Below, piece by piece: positions 24,501 to 32,375 of a DNA stretch of 35,725 nucleotides; the stretch's first letter is position 1; each line of letters begins with the position of its first letter. The notes under the pieces were generated by a model, which saw only the letters and a list, made by a program, of their open reading frames with translations, was not told where the DNA came from and ran no database searches. Source of the stretch: a virus; IMG/VR virus record IMGVR_UViG_3300030044_000049, positions 1-35,725 of that record. One strand, 5' to 3'. The translations under genes and the position numbers were made by a program.

Positions 24501-25021
24501 TATTTCAGGGACTTCATACGTTCATCAACCAGTACGGTCAAGCCTACCAAGAGTCTCCAGGACTATATGTTGATGGCAGCAATCCGGTATTGATGTCGTT
24601 CACCACAGGTCCACTTAGACTTGACAATCTTCAGAGCTACCAGAGAGCCTACGAGTTCTTCATCCTTGGAGACTACATCAGCCCTCATAAACTAATGGTA
24701 TCAATGTCTTATAACTACACCGGTATTCCTTCTCACAGTGTACTACTAGAACCAAGCAACTACAGTACACCATACGGATCTGGAGTGAGTCAAAGCCCAT
24801 ATGGACAGGGAAACCCATACGGTGGACAAGGAAGTATAGAGCATTATAGGGTGTTTCTGCAGCAGCAGAGATGTCAAGCTTTTGCTATCACTGTGCAAGA
24901 GATCTTTGATGCATCGTTTGGGACAGCCGCAGGCGCAGGACTTACGATAAGCGGATTGAATGTTATATGTGGATTCAAAAGCAAGTGGAGCACGATCTCC
25001 TCTACAAAATCCTACGGATAA
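21551..25021 (+). CDS. Tail nozzle / hub protein (P22 gp10 or T7 gp12-like)
   Basis: A 1156-residue protein. The N-terminus (IDISFAQGLDTKTDPKRVQV, FVSLENTIFEKGGLLQKRNG) is characteristic of podovirus tail nozzle or stabilisation proteins. Beta-propeller-like repeats follow, with a Ser/Thr/Gly-rich Ig-like insertion around residues 590-660. The C-terminal half has the LWLVDAEDQNLLWFSKQV and DDKLIIFKQNAIYYVNGTG segments typical of this family. It caps the adaptor and forms the DNA exit tube. It is the largest gene in the window and begins inside the fibre stop codon. Confidence 0.85.
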   Translation: MTLIKQGIDISFAQGLDTKTDPKRVQVGNFVSLENTIFEKGGLLQKRNGYAQLASLPNTSSSYVTTLNGALTAVGTNIAAYNSSNSAWVSKGNIQPMSINTLPLIRNTLNQTAVDSVVAPNGLVCTVYTETNGSVTTNKYVIASSITGQNVVAPTVIPVASGTVSGGMRVFVLGNNFILMFTNTISSTAHLQYIAISTATPTLVGANTDIASGYIPASTLSWDAFVVDTNLYIAYNTTAVTQSIKVVYLTKGLTLGTAKTFAGRTATMMSVSADVTTPSSPVIYVSFYDSASSTGYTLAVDANLNTLMTPTEIISTGSFLNIASTAKNGVVQIFAEAANNYSFDSSIPTHFIDSVTVALPATVTTGTVGSPFVSIRSVGLASKAYLVPSLAGTTTYQLYTSLPSATAVKTGTSVYVAQNNTTYTSNGTTWINANTTYFLGTYQSSYQPTYFLVNGSISTSASPVVSAKLAYENGGGYLTTGLPGMTVVGNTIQFPYLFKDLIQAVNKNTNVPAGSQVNGIYSQTGITLGTLQIGTQDLDTAEIGGDLHLSGGFLWMYDGYLPVEHNFFLWPDTDQANPTDTASYTASAVAPTGTASNGSNSIVVSSATGVALGMVISDTTNAGYIPAGTTITAISGTTLTMSANTTHAISGDTLAISGVMAAKPDSSTNTNAYFYQFTYEWTDNVGNAYRSAPSIPVSVTTSGSASTGSVVLNIPTLRLTYKTANPVKIVIYRWSVAQQNYYQVTSITAPLLNSTTVDSVTFTDVLSDAEILGNNLIYTTGGVVEDVNAPASNLMTLFDTRLWLVDAEDQNLLWFSKQVIEATPVEMSDLFTMYIAPTTGAQGSTGPITALSVMDDKLIIFKQNAIYYVNGTGPDNTGANNQYSQPIFVTSTVGCSNQQSIVFMPQGLMFQSDKGIWLLDRSLNTSYIGAPVEKFNTGTVESAQNIPETNQVRFILSTGITLMYDYFYSQWGTFSGVPALSSCIFQGLHTFINQYGQAYQESPGLYVDGSNPVLMSFTTGPLRLDNLQSYQRAYEFFILGDYISPHKLMVSMSYNYTGIPSHSVLLEPSNYSTPYGSGVSQSPYGQGNPYGGQGSIEHYRVFLQQQRCQAFAITVQEIFDASFGTAAGAGLTISGLNVICGFKSKWSTISSTKSYG

Positions 25022-25034
25022 CACCATCCTATAC
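25021..25034. promoter_or_regulatory. Repeated 14-bp intergenic motif, copy 2
   Basis: An exact second copy of ACACCATCCTATAC, starting on the last base of the nozzle gene. As at copy 1, CTGAAYAG follows within a few bases, so the first two copies share more than the 14-mer. Confidence 0.55.
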
Positions 25035-25082
25035 ACACCTGAACAGAACATGTCATGCTATACGCTGTGTTCCTTCAGGTGT
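25035..25082 (+). other. Hairpin leader upstream of GNAT gene
   Basis: ACACCTGAA (25035-25043) and TTCAGGTGT (25074-25082) form a 9-bp perfect stem, and inner AGAACA and TGTTCC can extend it past a mismatch. It lies between the repeated motif and the ribosome site. It may be an operator or RNA structure controlling the GNAT and internal-protein genes. Confidence 0.45.
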
Positions 25083-25103
25083 ATCACCTATCTGTGGAGA
25101 GTT

Positions 25104-25433
25104 ATGTCGCTTTACGCTTCCTATCTTAAAGAGAGAACAAGCGATAATATCGTAGAACTTCCAGAGGGTTTTGCCACTTACCGTCTATTAAACACAAATC
25201 AGTGTTATATCATCGATATATATGTTCTACCAGAGTATCGCAAATCAGGAATAGCTTCTCATCTTGCTGATACCATAGTGGCTATGGCTAAGACCCAAGG
25301 ATGTACTGAACTGCTTGGTACCGTAGTTCCATCAACAAACAGCTCAACAACAAGTTTAAAAGTATTATTGGCTTATGGTATGTCACTCCATAGTGCAGAT
25401 TCAAATCTTATAGTGTGTAAAAAGGATATATAA
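25104..25433 (+). CDS. GNAT-family acetyltransferase of the internal virion operon
   Basis: I chose ATG 25104 (109 residues) because GGAGAG lies just upstream. A longer ORF from 24960 overlaps the nozzle gene. The core CYIIDIYVLPEYRKSGIASH contains the beta4-alpha3 GNAT signature RKSGIA, followed by LADTIVAMAKTQGCTELLGT. It is short but has the acetyl-CoA site. GNAT genes beside internal virion proteins are a recurring podovirus arrangement, suggesting virion-protein acetylation or an ejected enzyme. It ends as TAATG with the next gene. Confidence 0.75.
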   Translation: MSLYASYLKERTSDNIVELPEGFATYRLLNTNQCYIIDIYVLPEYRKSGIASHLADTIVAMAKTQGCTELLGTVVPSTNSSTTSLKVLLAYGMSLHSADSNLIVCKKDI

Positions 25434-27013
25434 TGGGAGCGTTAGCAGGTACTTTAGGACTTAGTGGTGGGGCTAACGGTACTGGATACAGTGCTCCTCA
25501 GAACGCTAGCATAGCAAACAACGGTGTGAATACAGCTGGAGCTAATGCTGCTACAAGTACAGCAGTAAACTCTACAGCCTCACAGCAAGCACTCCTGCAA
25601 GCACTACAGGGACAGAACGGTCTTCAGCAGCAGAATGCCGCAGGAGTGCAGCAGCAAGCATTAGCTGGTCAACTGGCTGGTAACAACGGTGCTGCCAATC
25701 AGGCTTCAGCCTATAACCAAGCACAGCAACTAGCTTCTCTGCAAGCAGGAGCTAACGGTGTCGGTAATCAGAGTGCCACTATTGCAGCTCAACAAGGAAT
25801 TGCTAATCAATATCAGAATATAGCTAACGGTACGGGTCCTAATCCAGCTCAGGCGGCTCTTAACCAATCTACAGGACAGAACGTTGCTAATCAGGCTGCA
25901 TTGATGGCTGGACAGCGTGGCGCAGGATCTAACGTAGGACTTATCGCAAGACAGGCAGCACAACAGGGAGCAGCTACACAGCAGCAGGCTGTTGGACAAG
26001 CAGCTACACTACAAGCACAGCAACAGATCGCTGGACTTCAGGGTGCATCTTCTGCTCAAGCAAACGTTGCAAACACTGCTCAACAGCAGGTAGCAAACCA
26101 GCAAGCTCAGCAGGCAGCTCTAGCATCTCAGGCATCTAACCAAGTAGCTCAGCAGCAAGCTGCTAACAATGCAGTTGCTGGACAAGCAAACCAGGTTGCT
26201 GGACAGCAGATCGGTGCAACAACAGCGAATACTGCTGCAGCTCAGAACGAGCAAGGCATACAGACAGGTGCTGTTAACGCAGCTAACCAAGCTAATGTAA
26301 GCAATCAGGCTAGTATAAACGCAGGAAATGCTGCTCTTGCTAGTCAAACCATGCAGGGACAGCAAGGTCTTGTCGGTGGAGCATTAAACGGTGCAGGACT
26401 TGCATTAGGTGCTGCAGCACGCGGTGGTGTTGTCAAGAAACAGGTTCAGAGGTTTGCTGATGGTACTCCAGATGCAACCGTGCAACCGCTCACTACTCCT
26501 GCCGCCGCTACTCCTGCCGCACAGCCAACCGCTTCTGGTCCTCAGAGCAGCTTTGGTCAATTCTTGAAGGGATTTGGTGGCGGACAGCAAGGACAACAGG
26601 CTCAGCAGCAAGATCCTAATGCTAACGGTGCAGCTACGCAGATGGGAAGCAAACAGATCAACCAAGGTGTTTCTGCATTGGGTAAAGGAATCGGACAGTT
26701 TATAAGCAACCACTCCACTCCTAGCGGAACACCTACAGCTGGACCAGATGTAACCTCTGCAGCTGATATGACGTCCATGGTTGCAGCACGAGGTGGTGAA
26801 GCCCACAACATGAAAGCGGGTGGCAAGGTAGTTCCCAAGAACAAGAAGGAAGAGGCTAAGGTTGCTGGCAATAGTTACTCCAATGACACTGTTCCTGCTC
26901 TGTTAAGCGCTCATGAGATTGTACTACCTCGTAGTATAACACAATCGAAAGATCCAGTTAAAAACTCAGCTATATTTGTTGCTAAGGTACTAGCTAAGAA
27001 TAAGAAGAAATAA
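25433..27013 (+). CDS. Gln/Ala-rich internal virion (ejection) protein
   Basis: A 526-residue protein, TAATG-coupled to the GNAT gene. Residues 1-320 are extremely rich in Ala, Gln and Asn (AQQLASLQAGANGVGNQSAT), probably long helices or disordered. GG-type motifs occur at ARGGVV, ARGGEA and KAGGKV, plus RFADGTPDA shared with the next-but-one protein. The C-terminus (NSYSNDTVPALLSAHEIVLP, then RSITQSKDPVKNSA) is a motif known in phage internal and tape-measure-like proteins. It is likely packaged in the head and ejected to extend the tail channel across the envelope. Confidence 0.72.
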   Translation: MGALAGTLGLSGGANGTGYSAPQNASIANNGVNTAGANAATSTAVNSTASQQALLQALQGQNGLQQQNAAGVQQQALAGQLAGNNGAANQASAYNQAQQLASLQAGANGVGNQSATIAAQQGIANQYQNIANGTGPNPAQAALNQSTGQNVANQAALMAGQRGAGSNVGLIARQAAQQGAATQQQAVGQAATLQAQQQIAGLQGASSAQANVANTAQQQVANQQAQQAALASQASNQVAQQQAANNAVAGQANQVAGQQIGATTANTAAAQNEQGIQTGAVNAANQANVSNQASINAGNAALASQTMQGQQGLVGGALNGAGLALGAAARGGVVKKQVQRFADGTPDATVQPLTTPAAATPAAQPTASGPQSSFGQFLKGFGGGQQGQQAQQQDPNANGAATQMGSKQINQGVSALGKGIGQFISNHSTPSGTPTAGPDVTSAADMTSMVAARGGEAHNMKAGGKVVPKNKKEEAKVAGNSYSNDTVPALLSAHEIVLPRSITQSKDPVKNSAIFVAKVLAKNKKK

Positions 27014-27014
27014 T

Positions 27015-27578
27015 ATGAAAACTTGTAACAAGTGTAAAGAAAATAAACAGTTATCTGAATTCTATAAAGATTGCAATAAAGTTGATAAATTGCGCACTAC
27101 ATGTAAGATATGTACTGCCGCTATATGTAAGCAGTATTACAATAGTGATATAGATAAGAGTAGAGCTATACGCAAAGCATATCATGCAACTAATCGTGAT
27201 AGTGTACTTAAAAATCAAAAACAGTATCGTGAAAACAATAAAGAACGAATCAATATAATGAAGAAAAATTGGCACACTAAGAATCCTGGTAAAAAAAATG
27301 CATCTAATATGTTGTATAGGGCTCGTAAAGATAATGCTACTCCTTCCTGGCTTACAGATAAGCATATTGAAGAGATTAGAGAGTTTTATACAATCTGCAA
27401 CGAAATTCAGTGGTTATCAGAAGAACCTCTTCATGTAGATCATATTTCTCCTCTATACGGCAAGGATAAGGATGGAAACCATGTATCCTGCGGACTCCAT
27501 GTTCCATGGAACCTACAGATACTGCCATCTTCTGTTAATGAATCTAAGGGAAGCAAGGTAGAAGGATGGGAATACTAA
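27015..27578 (+). CDS. HNH endonuclease (free-standing, homing-like)
   Basis: A 187-residue protein. The N-terminal zinc site is CNKCKENKQLSEFY with a second CKIC. A basic middle of repeated Lys/Asn/Arg helices follows. The C-terminal HNH core is HVDHISPLYGKDKDGN, then GLHVPWNLQILP. The AT-rich coding sequence differs from its neighbours. It sits between two internal virion genes, with the last base of its stop being the first base of the next start, as an inserted moron would. It probably nicks or cuts DNA for homing or helps packaging. Confidence 0.85.
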   Translation: MKTCNKCKENKQLSEFYKDCNKVDKLRTTCKICTAAICKQYYNSDIDKSRAIRKAYHATNRDSVLKNQKQYRENNKERINIMKKNWHTKNPGKKNASNMLYRARKDNATPSWLTDKHIEEIREFYTICNEIQWLSEEPLHVDHISPLYGKDKDGNHVSCGLHVPWNLQILPSSVNESKGSKVEGWEY

Positions 27579-29602
27579 TGAAGGGTTTAAACTTAGACGG
27601 ATTTAAGAAGATCGCAGAAGATAAGAACAGTGCCACCTTAAGACACGCTAAGGGTCATGAGATGCGTATTGCTAAGAGTGCGCTCTCTGCACAGATGAAG
27701 AAAGAACTAGAAGCTCTACCGATCCACAAGATGGCAGATGGTGGTGACATCACTCAGCAGTATCAGCGAGAGATGGATGATGCAGCATCTAAGGGTAATG
27801 GATCTAAGACGAACGATGATCAAGGTATCGGTAAGGCTGTTCAGCAGTACTCTGATGAGCATGACTTTGAACCTAAACAAGCCATTCCTGCCGTAAACGT
27901 TGTTGGGCAATATGCTAACGGTGGAGCAGCAACCAGTGCTAATCAGTCTGGTGCCATGAAAGAAAACTACAACAAGAAGAGTGGCGTTAAGATTCGTCGC
28001 TTCGCTGACGGTACTCCAGATGCGCCTGTTACACAGGATACTCCTGATAATACTCCAGATTCAAGCGGTATGTCTCAAGATCAATTTGCTGCTGCGATGA
28101 ATAGTGGTGCTCCACAACAACCAGTTCAGGACATGGACGATGAATCTCCAGCAACAGTTTCAGATACTACTGACAACGATGAACAAGATGGCGGAGATGA
28201 AGACACTTCAGGAACAGCAGCTACTTCTGCTCCAGTCCAACAACCTACTGTTCCTGCTCAACAAGCTCAACCTCCTGTAAGTCCTTCAGTACAACCTGCC
28301 GCAAATCCACAGGAAATGGATCTGCATGACCAGCAATACGCTGCAGATCTTGCGCAAGGTCATATCACTCCGAAAACAATGCAGGATATGTTTGCAGATC
28401 CAAAAAACACCTTAGGTAAGATTGGAACCATCTTTGGACTTATAGTCGGTGGAGCAGGGGCGGGGCTCAGTCACCAACAGAACCTACTAGCTGAGATGAT
28501 GAACCAGACTATTCAGAACGACCTAGATGCTCAGAAGGCAAGTGCCTCGAATGCACTCACTATGTATAACTTACAGAACCAACACCAACTGCAACAAGCT
28601 CAGATCAAGCAAATGGGCATCCAGAATGCGTTAGCGCAAGCACAAACAGATCTAACCAATGCAAAAACACCCTTTGCTGCTAGGGAAGCACAAGCCAACA
28701 TCAATGCTCTACAAGCTCAGACAGCTAATGGATATGCCGATGCCAAGATAAAAGCTGATGCTCACACCATCAACGGTCTACGCATCAACGCACTGCAACA
28801 TCTACAGAATACAGCCGATGGATTGCCAGAGGGCCCAACAAAGTCTACCGCTCAAGGTGTTATCGACAACACTCTCACTCCTGCGATAAATCAAAAGAAC
28901 CAGCAGACTAATGCTCAAGCAGCTGCCAAGATAAATACCAAGAACGCCGCTCAAGCTCAGCAACAGTCTGCGCCTGATACAGGCGTTAACATCGGTAAGT
29001 TTCAGCAGCTTGTTCAACAAGGACGTGCTGGTGAAGCATTAGGTGTTCCTACTGGAATGCAATCTGCTGACGTAGGAGCAGCTACGCAAGAAGCCACTAA
29101 GGTTCAAGATAACAGAGCTGTGGCAGGAATATACGATAATTCGTTCAAGAAACTAAACAGCTTGTCACTTGCTGGCAATCTATCTCCAGGAGCAAGAGCA
29201 GCTGAGATCAACGCACTAGGTACTCAGGTAGCTAGAGCAACAGCAGGTAGATACAATGCAAATGAGGCTTCTGCACAGGCAGATGGTATGTTTCCACAGG
29301 TTGGTGACTGGCCAAGCACGAGAGATGAGAAGTATGCTAAGAGCATGCAATTCTTCAAGGGTCAAGAAGCAGGTACTCCTACTCTAGATAGATACCAACT
29401 TAAAACTCCTTTCCCATATCAATCACTGGGTGGAAATGCTGCAGCAACCAACAATCAAGCACTAGCATGGGCTAAAGCCAACCCTAATGATCCAAGAGCT
29501 AAGACTATAATGAGCATGTCTGCAGGACAAACGTCCGGTGCAAATAGCGGCGTTGATGTCACATTACCGAATCCACAGAATCAACCTATAAAGTATAGAT
29601 AA
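27578..29602 (+). CDS. Internal virion (ejection) protein 2
   Basis: I chose ATG 27578 (674 residues), since AGAAGGA fits it better than ATG 27566. N-terminal domain: LDGFKKIAEDKNSATLRHAK, then IAKSALSAQMKKELEAL, a motif known in phage virion proteins. GG motifs ADGGDI and ANGGAA follow, plus RFADGTPDA as in the 25433 product. A disordered Pro/Gln/Asp-rich part (150-260) leads to a membrane-like stretch (LGKIGTIFGLIVGGAGAGLS) and long Ala/Gln helices. It is likely a component of the ejected trans-envelope channel. Confidence 0.7.
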   Translation: MKGLNLDGFKKIAEDKNSATLRHAKGHEMRIAKSALSAQMKKELEALPIHKMADGGDITQQYQREMDDAASKGNGSKTNDDQGIGKAVQQYSDEHDFEPKQAIPAVNVVGQYANGGAATSANQSGAMKENYNKKSGVKIRRFADGTPDAPVTQDTPDNTPDSSGMSQDQFAAAMNSGAPQQPVQDMDDESPATVSDTTDNDEQDGGDEDTSGTAATSAPVQQPTVPAQQAQPPVSPSVQPAANPQEMDLHDQQYAADLAQGHITPKTMQDMFADPKNTLGKIGTIFGLIVGGAGAGLSHQQNLLAEMMNQTIQNDLDAQKASASNALTMYNLQNQHQLQQAQIKQMGIQNALAQAQTDLTNAKTPFAAREAQANINALQAQTANGYADAKIKADAHTINGLRINALQHLQNTADGLPEGPTKSTAQGVIDNTLTPAINQKNQQTNAQAAAKINTKNAAQAQQQSAPDTGVNIGKFQQLVQQGRAGEALGVPTGMQSADVGAATQEATKVQDNRAVAGIYDNSFKKLNSLSLAGNLSPGARAAEINALGTQVARATAGRYNANEASAQADGMFPQVGDWPSTRDEKYAKSMQFFKGQEAGTPTLDRYQLKTPFPYQSLGGNAAATNNQALAWAKANPNDPRAKTIMSMSAGQTSGANSGVDVTLPNPQNQPIKYR

Positions 29603-29603
29603 T

Positions 29604-31916
29604 ATGACCACATTTGGAACTGTCGACAAGCATCTTCCTTGCCTTAATCCTTCCTGTAAATCGCATGGTACTGCGCATCCAAACTGCAAGTGCTACGCAG
29701 GATCTCCTATGCATGTTATGGCTAAGGGTGGAAAGGTTGAATCCTTCTGCTCTAAGGATAATAAGCATAAACCTGATTGTAAGTACTATGCTGATGGCGG
29801 GGATGTAGATGTATCAGGCTTTGATCCCGATGCCTACATACAACAGAACGGTGGAGGAGGAACGTCTACGCAATCAGATACCTCTAATAATCCATCAGAC
29901 GCATCAAGTTTTGATCCAGATGAATACATCAAACAGAATGCACCAAATCCATACGCATCCACAGGATCACAGATAGGAGCTGGTTTAGAGGGTGCTGCAC
30001 AAGGGTTTGCTGGACCCCTAGCAACTGGTGTTGAACTTGGACTTTCCAAGCTCGGTGTTCCTAATCTATCAGCTGAAGATATAGCCGGCAGAGAGCAGGC
30101 GAATCCTTGGACACATGGAATAGGAGAAGCAGTTGGACTTGGAGCTGGACTATTAACGGGTACTGGTGAAGCGGGACTCGCCACCAATCTAGCAGAGCAT
30201 CTAGCTCCTACAGCTACAACTGTTGCTGGTAAGGTTGGAAGTGCTGCACTAAGTGGTTTAATATCAAATGGAATAATTCAGGGCGGTAATGAGATCTCTA
30301 AGGCAATGCTTGGGCAAGGCGATCCACAAGCTCCCGTAGCAAGCGCATTACTGGACATTGGTGCTAGCGGTTTGTTTGGTGGTGTCATAGGAGCTGTAAC
30401 AGGTATACCTTCTGCGCTAACGTCTAAACTAAGTACTGCCGCCAACTCTTGGCTTGCTGGCCTAGCATCTGCAGCAGAAGGCGGTACACCAGAGATAACT
30501 GCAGCGCAGATGGCTGCAGAACAAGCAGAAGCTACTGGAGCTTCTGCAGCTATAAATGCAAGAAAGATTGCACAACAGGCGTACGAAGCTGGTGTACCCG
30601 GACTAGGCGATATACCAGAGTCTATACCTTCTAGTGGTGGTGTTCCACAAGCATATATTGATGATTCTAAATCTTTCACAACTGGCCAAAAAGCTTATGC
30701 TTCACTGTTAAACAGTGGTGCCATTGGAAGAACTACTGCAGGAATTCGTGGTGGCGGTGTTCTTGGTGGAGCTATTGGTGGCATACGCGGTGGCAAACAA
30801 GGATATGATGAAGATGGTGTGTCTGGTGCCGTTTGGGGAGGTATCAAAGGCGCAGCTAAAGGTGCTTTTAACGGTGTTGAATTTGGTGCTGGACTGGGTT
30901 TCTTAGCTGGACCTGTAGGTAAGTTTGCTATAAAACAAGGATTAAACTTTACAAAGCAATATCACCCGGAAATTATAGCAAAACTACTAGCAGATGCCAA
31001 TACCAATCCTGAATATTGGCAACAGGGAGCAAACTATGTTGATAAGGTCAGTAGCGGTGCTGATAAATTAACGCATGCGATCAATAGTCTTTTTAATACA
31101 AGTGCTATTAGTGGTGTAGAGAACTATGCCAACACCAGAAATAAAGATAATCAGGGAAACGCTTTATCTGACAAACAGGTCGATGACTACATAGCTAATG
31201 GTGGCTATAACCAGAACATACAAGCTCAGCAGCAACAAGATGCAGTTCAACAACCACAGGTGCAAGGGTACGCTGAAGGTGGTGAGATTGTTCCTATGAA
31301 GGAACCTGCTCCAAGCAAACCAAGCATGGTTCAACCCATGCTACAAGAGAACGTAGTATCCAAGCATTTCCCAGAGCAGAACACCATGCTACAAGCTGCT
31401 AAAGGTAGGATAAGTAATTATCTTGGTAGTTTGCGCCCAACACCTTATCAATCCAAACTAGCATTCGATGATGCTCCAGATCAAACTGAGCAGAAGAAAT
31501 CATACGCTAAAGCTATAAGAATCGCCAATGATCCTATCAGCGTACTACATCATATCAAGAACGGTACCTTAGAAGCAGACCATGTTAAGCATCTCAACGC
31601 TCTATATCCTGAGGTTGCCGATCACATGAACAAAGAGATCACTCAGAAAATCAGTGAAGAGCAGCTTAAGGGCGAGGATGGAGTGAAGCCTACGTACAAG
31701 GTGAGACAAGGTTTAAGCATGCTGATGGGAACGCCGCTGAGCGGCGAGTTTAGCCAGCCAAACATAGCTGCTGCGCAAGGTGTGTTCGCTTCTAAGCAAT
31801 CTCAAACACAGTCTGCACCTGTAACGAAGAATAAGAAGAATACTAGTAGTTTAAATAAGGTAGGAGATCAGTACAAAACGGCAGATCAAGCTGCACAGAC
31901 TAGGGCACAGAGCTAA
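29604..31916 (+). CDS. Internal virion (ejection) protein 3 with Cys/His N-terminus
   Basis: A 770-residue protein. Residues 12-70 carry two Cys/His clusters (CLNPSCKSHGTAHPNCKCYA and FCSKDNKHKPDCKYYADGG), likely zinc knuckles. GG motifs are AKGGKV, ADGGDV and a late AEGGEI. Residues 120-450 are Gly/Ala-rich with several membrane-like stretches (GIGEAVGLGAGLLTGTGEAG; GLFGGVIGAVTGIPSALTS). The C-terminal 200 residues are charged and helical. It is expected to be ejected and insert in the host membrane. Its stop abuts the convergent minus-strand gene. Confidence 0.7.
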   Translation: MTTFGTVDKHLPCLNPSCKSHGTAHPNCKCYAGSPMHVMAKGGKVESFCSKDNKHKPDCKYYADGGDVDVSGFDPDAYIQQNGGGGTSTQSDTSNNPSDASSFDPDEYIKQNAPNPYASTGSQIGAGLEGAAQGFAGPLATGVELGLSKLGVPNLSAEDIAGREQANPWTHGIGEAVGLGAGLLTGTGEAGLATNLAEHLAPTATTVAGKVGSAALSGLISNGIIQGGNEISKAMLGQGDPQAPVASALLDIGASGLFGGVIGAVTGIPSALTSKLSTAANSWLAGLASAAEGGTPEITAAQMAAEQAEATGASAAINARKIAQQAYEAGVPGLGDIPESIPSSGGVPQAYIDDSKSFTTGQKAYASLLNSGAIGRTTAGIRGGGVLGGAIGGIRGGKQGYDEDGVSGAVWGGIKGAAKGAFNGVEFGAGLGFLAGPVGKFAIKQGLNFTKQYHPEIIAKLLADANTNPEYWQQGANYVDKVSSGADKLTHAINSLFNTSAISGVENYANTRNKDNQGNALSDKQVDDYIANGGYNQNIQAQQQQDAVQQPQVQGYAEGGEIVPMKEPAPSKPSMVQPMLQENVVSKHFPEQNTMLQAAKGRISNYLGSLRPTPYQSKLAFDDAPDQTEQKKSYAKAIRIANDPISVLHHIKNGTLEADHVKHLNALYPEVADHMNKEITQKISEEQLKGEDGVKPTYKVRQGLSMLMGTPLSGEFSQPNIAAAQGVFASKQSQTQSAPVTKNKKNTSSLNKVGDQYKTADQAAQTRAQS

Positions 31917-32132
31917 TCATTCTTCCATGCTCATTGTGTAACGTTCCCAAGCAAGTTCGTGCCTTGCTTCGTCCCATGCCATGTATATCTCATCACCGTA
32001 CAGTGAGTTCATCTTCTCTAGTTCTTCATCTGTCAGATCCCTTCCATCGTTGATGTCGAAGGCTGACAGGATGAAGCAGTCTTCTGGGTGTCTAGAGTAT
32101 TCCAGTGTACATTCGAAGTTTCCTAGTTTCAT
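31917..32132 (-). CDS. Small acidic protein, minus strand
   Basis: A 71-residue protein with AGGAGATATACA before the ATG, an unusually good ribosome site. It is rich in Asp, Glu and Met, with DLTDEELEKMNSLYGDEIYM in the middle and a helical end (EARHELAWERYTMSMEE). It is convergent with and immediately adjacent to the last internal virion gene, with no terminator between. Its function is unknown. Short acidic phage proteins often bind host factors. Confidence 0.65.
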   Translation of the reverse strand: MKLGNFECTLEYSRHPEDCFILSAFDINDGRDLTDEELEKMNSLYGDEIYMAWDEARHELAWERYTMSMEE

Positions 32133-32142
32133 TGTATATCTC

Positions 32143-32361
32143 CTATTTGTTTAAATTTTGTTTGTTTGCTTCTTCGCGAGCTTGCCTTGCTTTTAGTACG
32201 TTCTTTCTAACTATATCATTGATATTTTTAGAAGTGAGTGGTTTAGCGTGTCCAGGTGATTTATCTGCAAAAGAAGCAATAAATGCTAGTCCTAAGATCA
32301 TTATATCTATGCGAAAGAAAAAATACAGGGTAGTAACAAGCGCGATTAACATAAATTCCAT
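32143..32361 (-). CDS. Small membrane protein, minus strand
   Basis: A 72-residue protein with AAAGGAGATATACGTC before the ATG. Residues 1-33 are hydrophobic (MLIALVTTLYFFFRIDIMIL, GLAFIASFA), one or two membrane spans. The C-terminal half is basic (VRKNVLKARQAREEANKQNL). The design could suit a holin or a superinfection-exclusion protein. The promoter at 32401-32409 reads toward it. Confidence 0.65.
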   Translation of the reverse strand: MEFMLIALVTTLYFFFRIDIMILGLAFIASFADKSPGHAKPLTSKNINDIVRKNVLKARQAREEANKQNLNK

Positions 32362-32375
32362 GACGTATATCTCCT

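Noticed and set aside
24960-25103. Longer start for the GNAT gene at 24960
   Set aside because: It would overlap the nozzle gene and adds a Cys-rich stretch unlike GNAT; GGAGAG supports ATG 25104.
25730-26806. Minus-strand open frames across the Gln/Ala-rich gene
   Set aside because: They are Cys/Leu/Ser-rich shadows of GCN/CAG codons with no ribosome sites; the plus-strand protein explains the frame.
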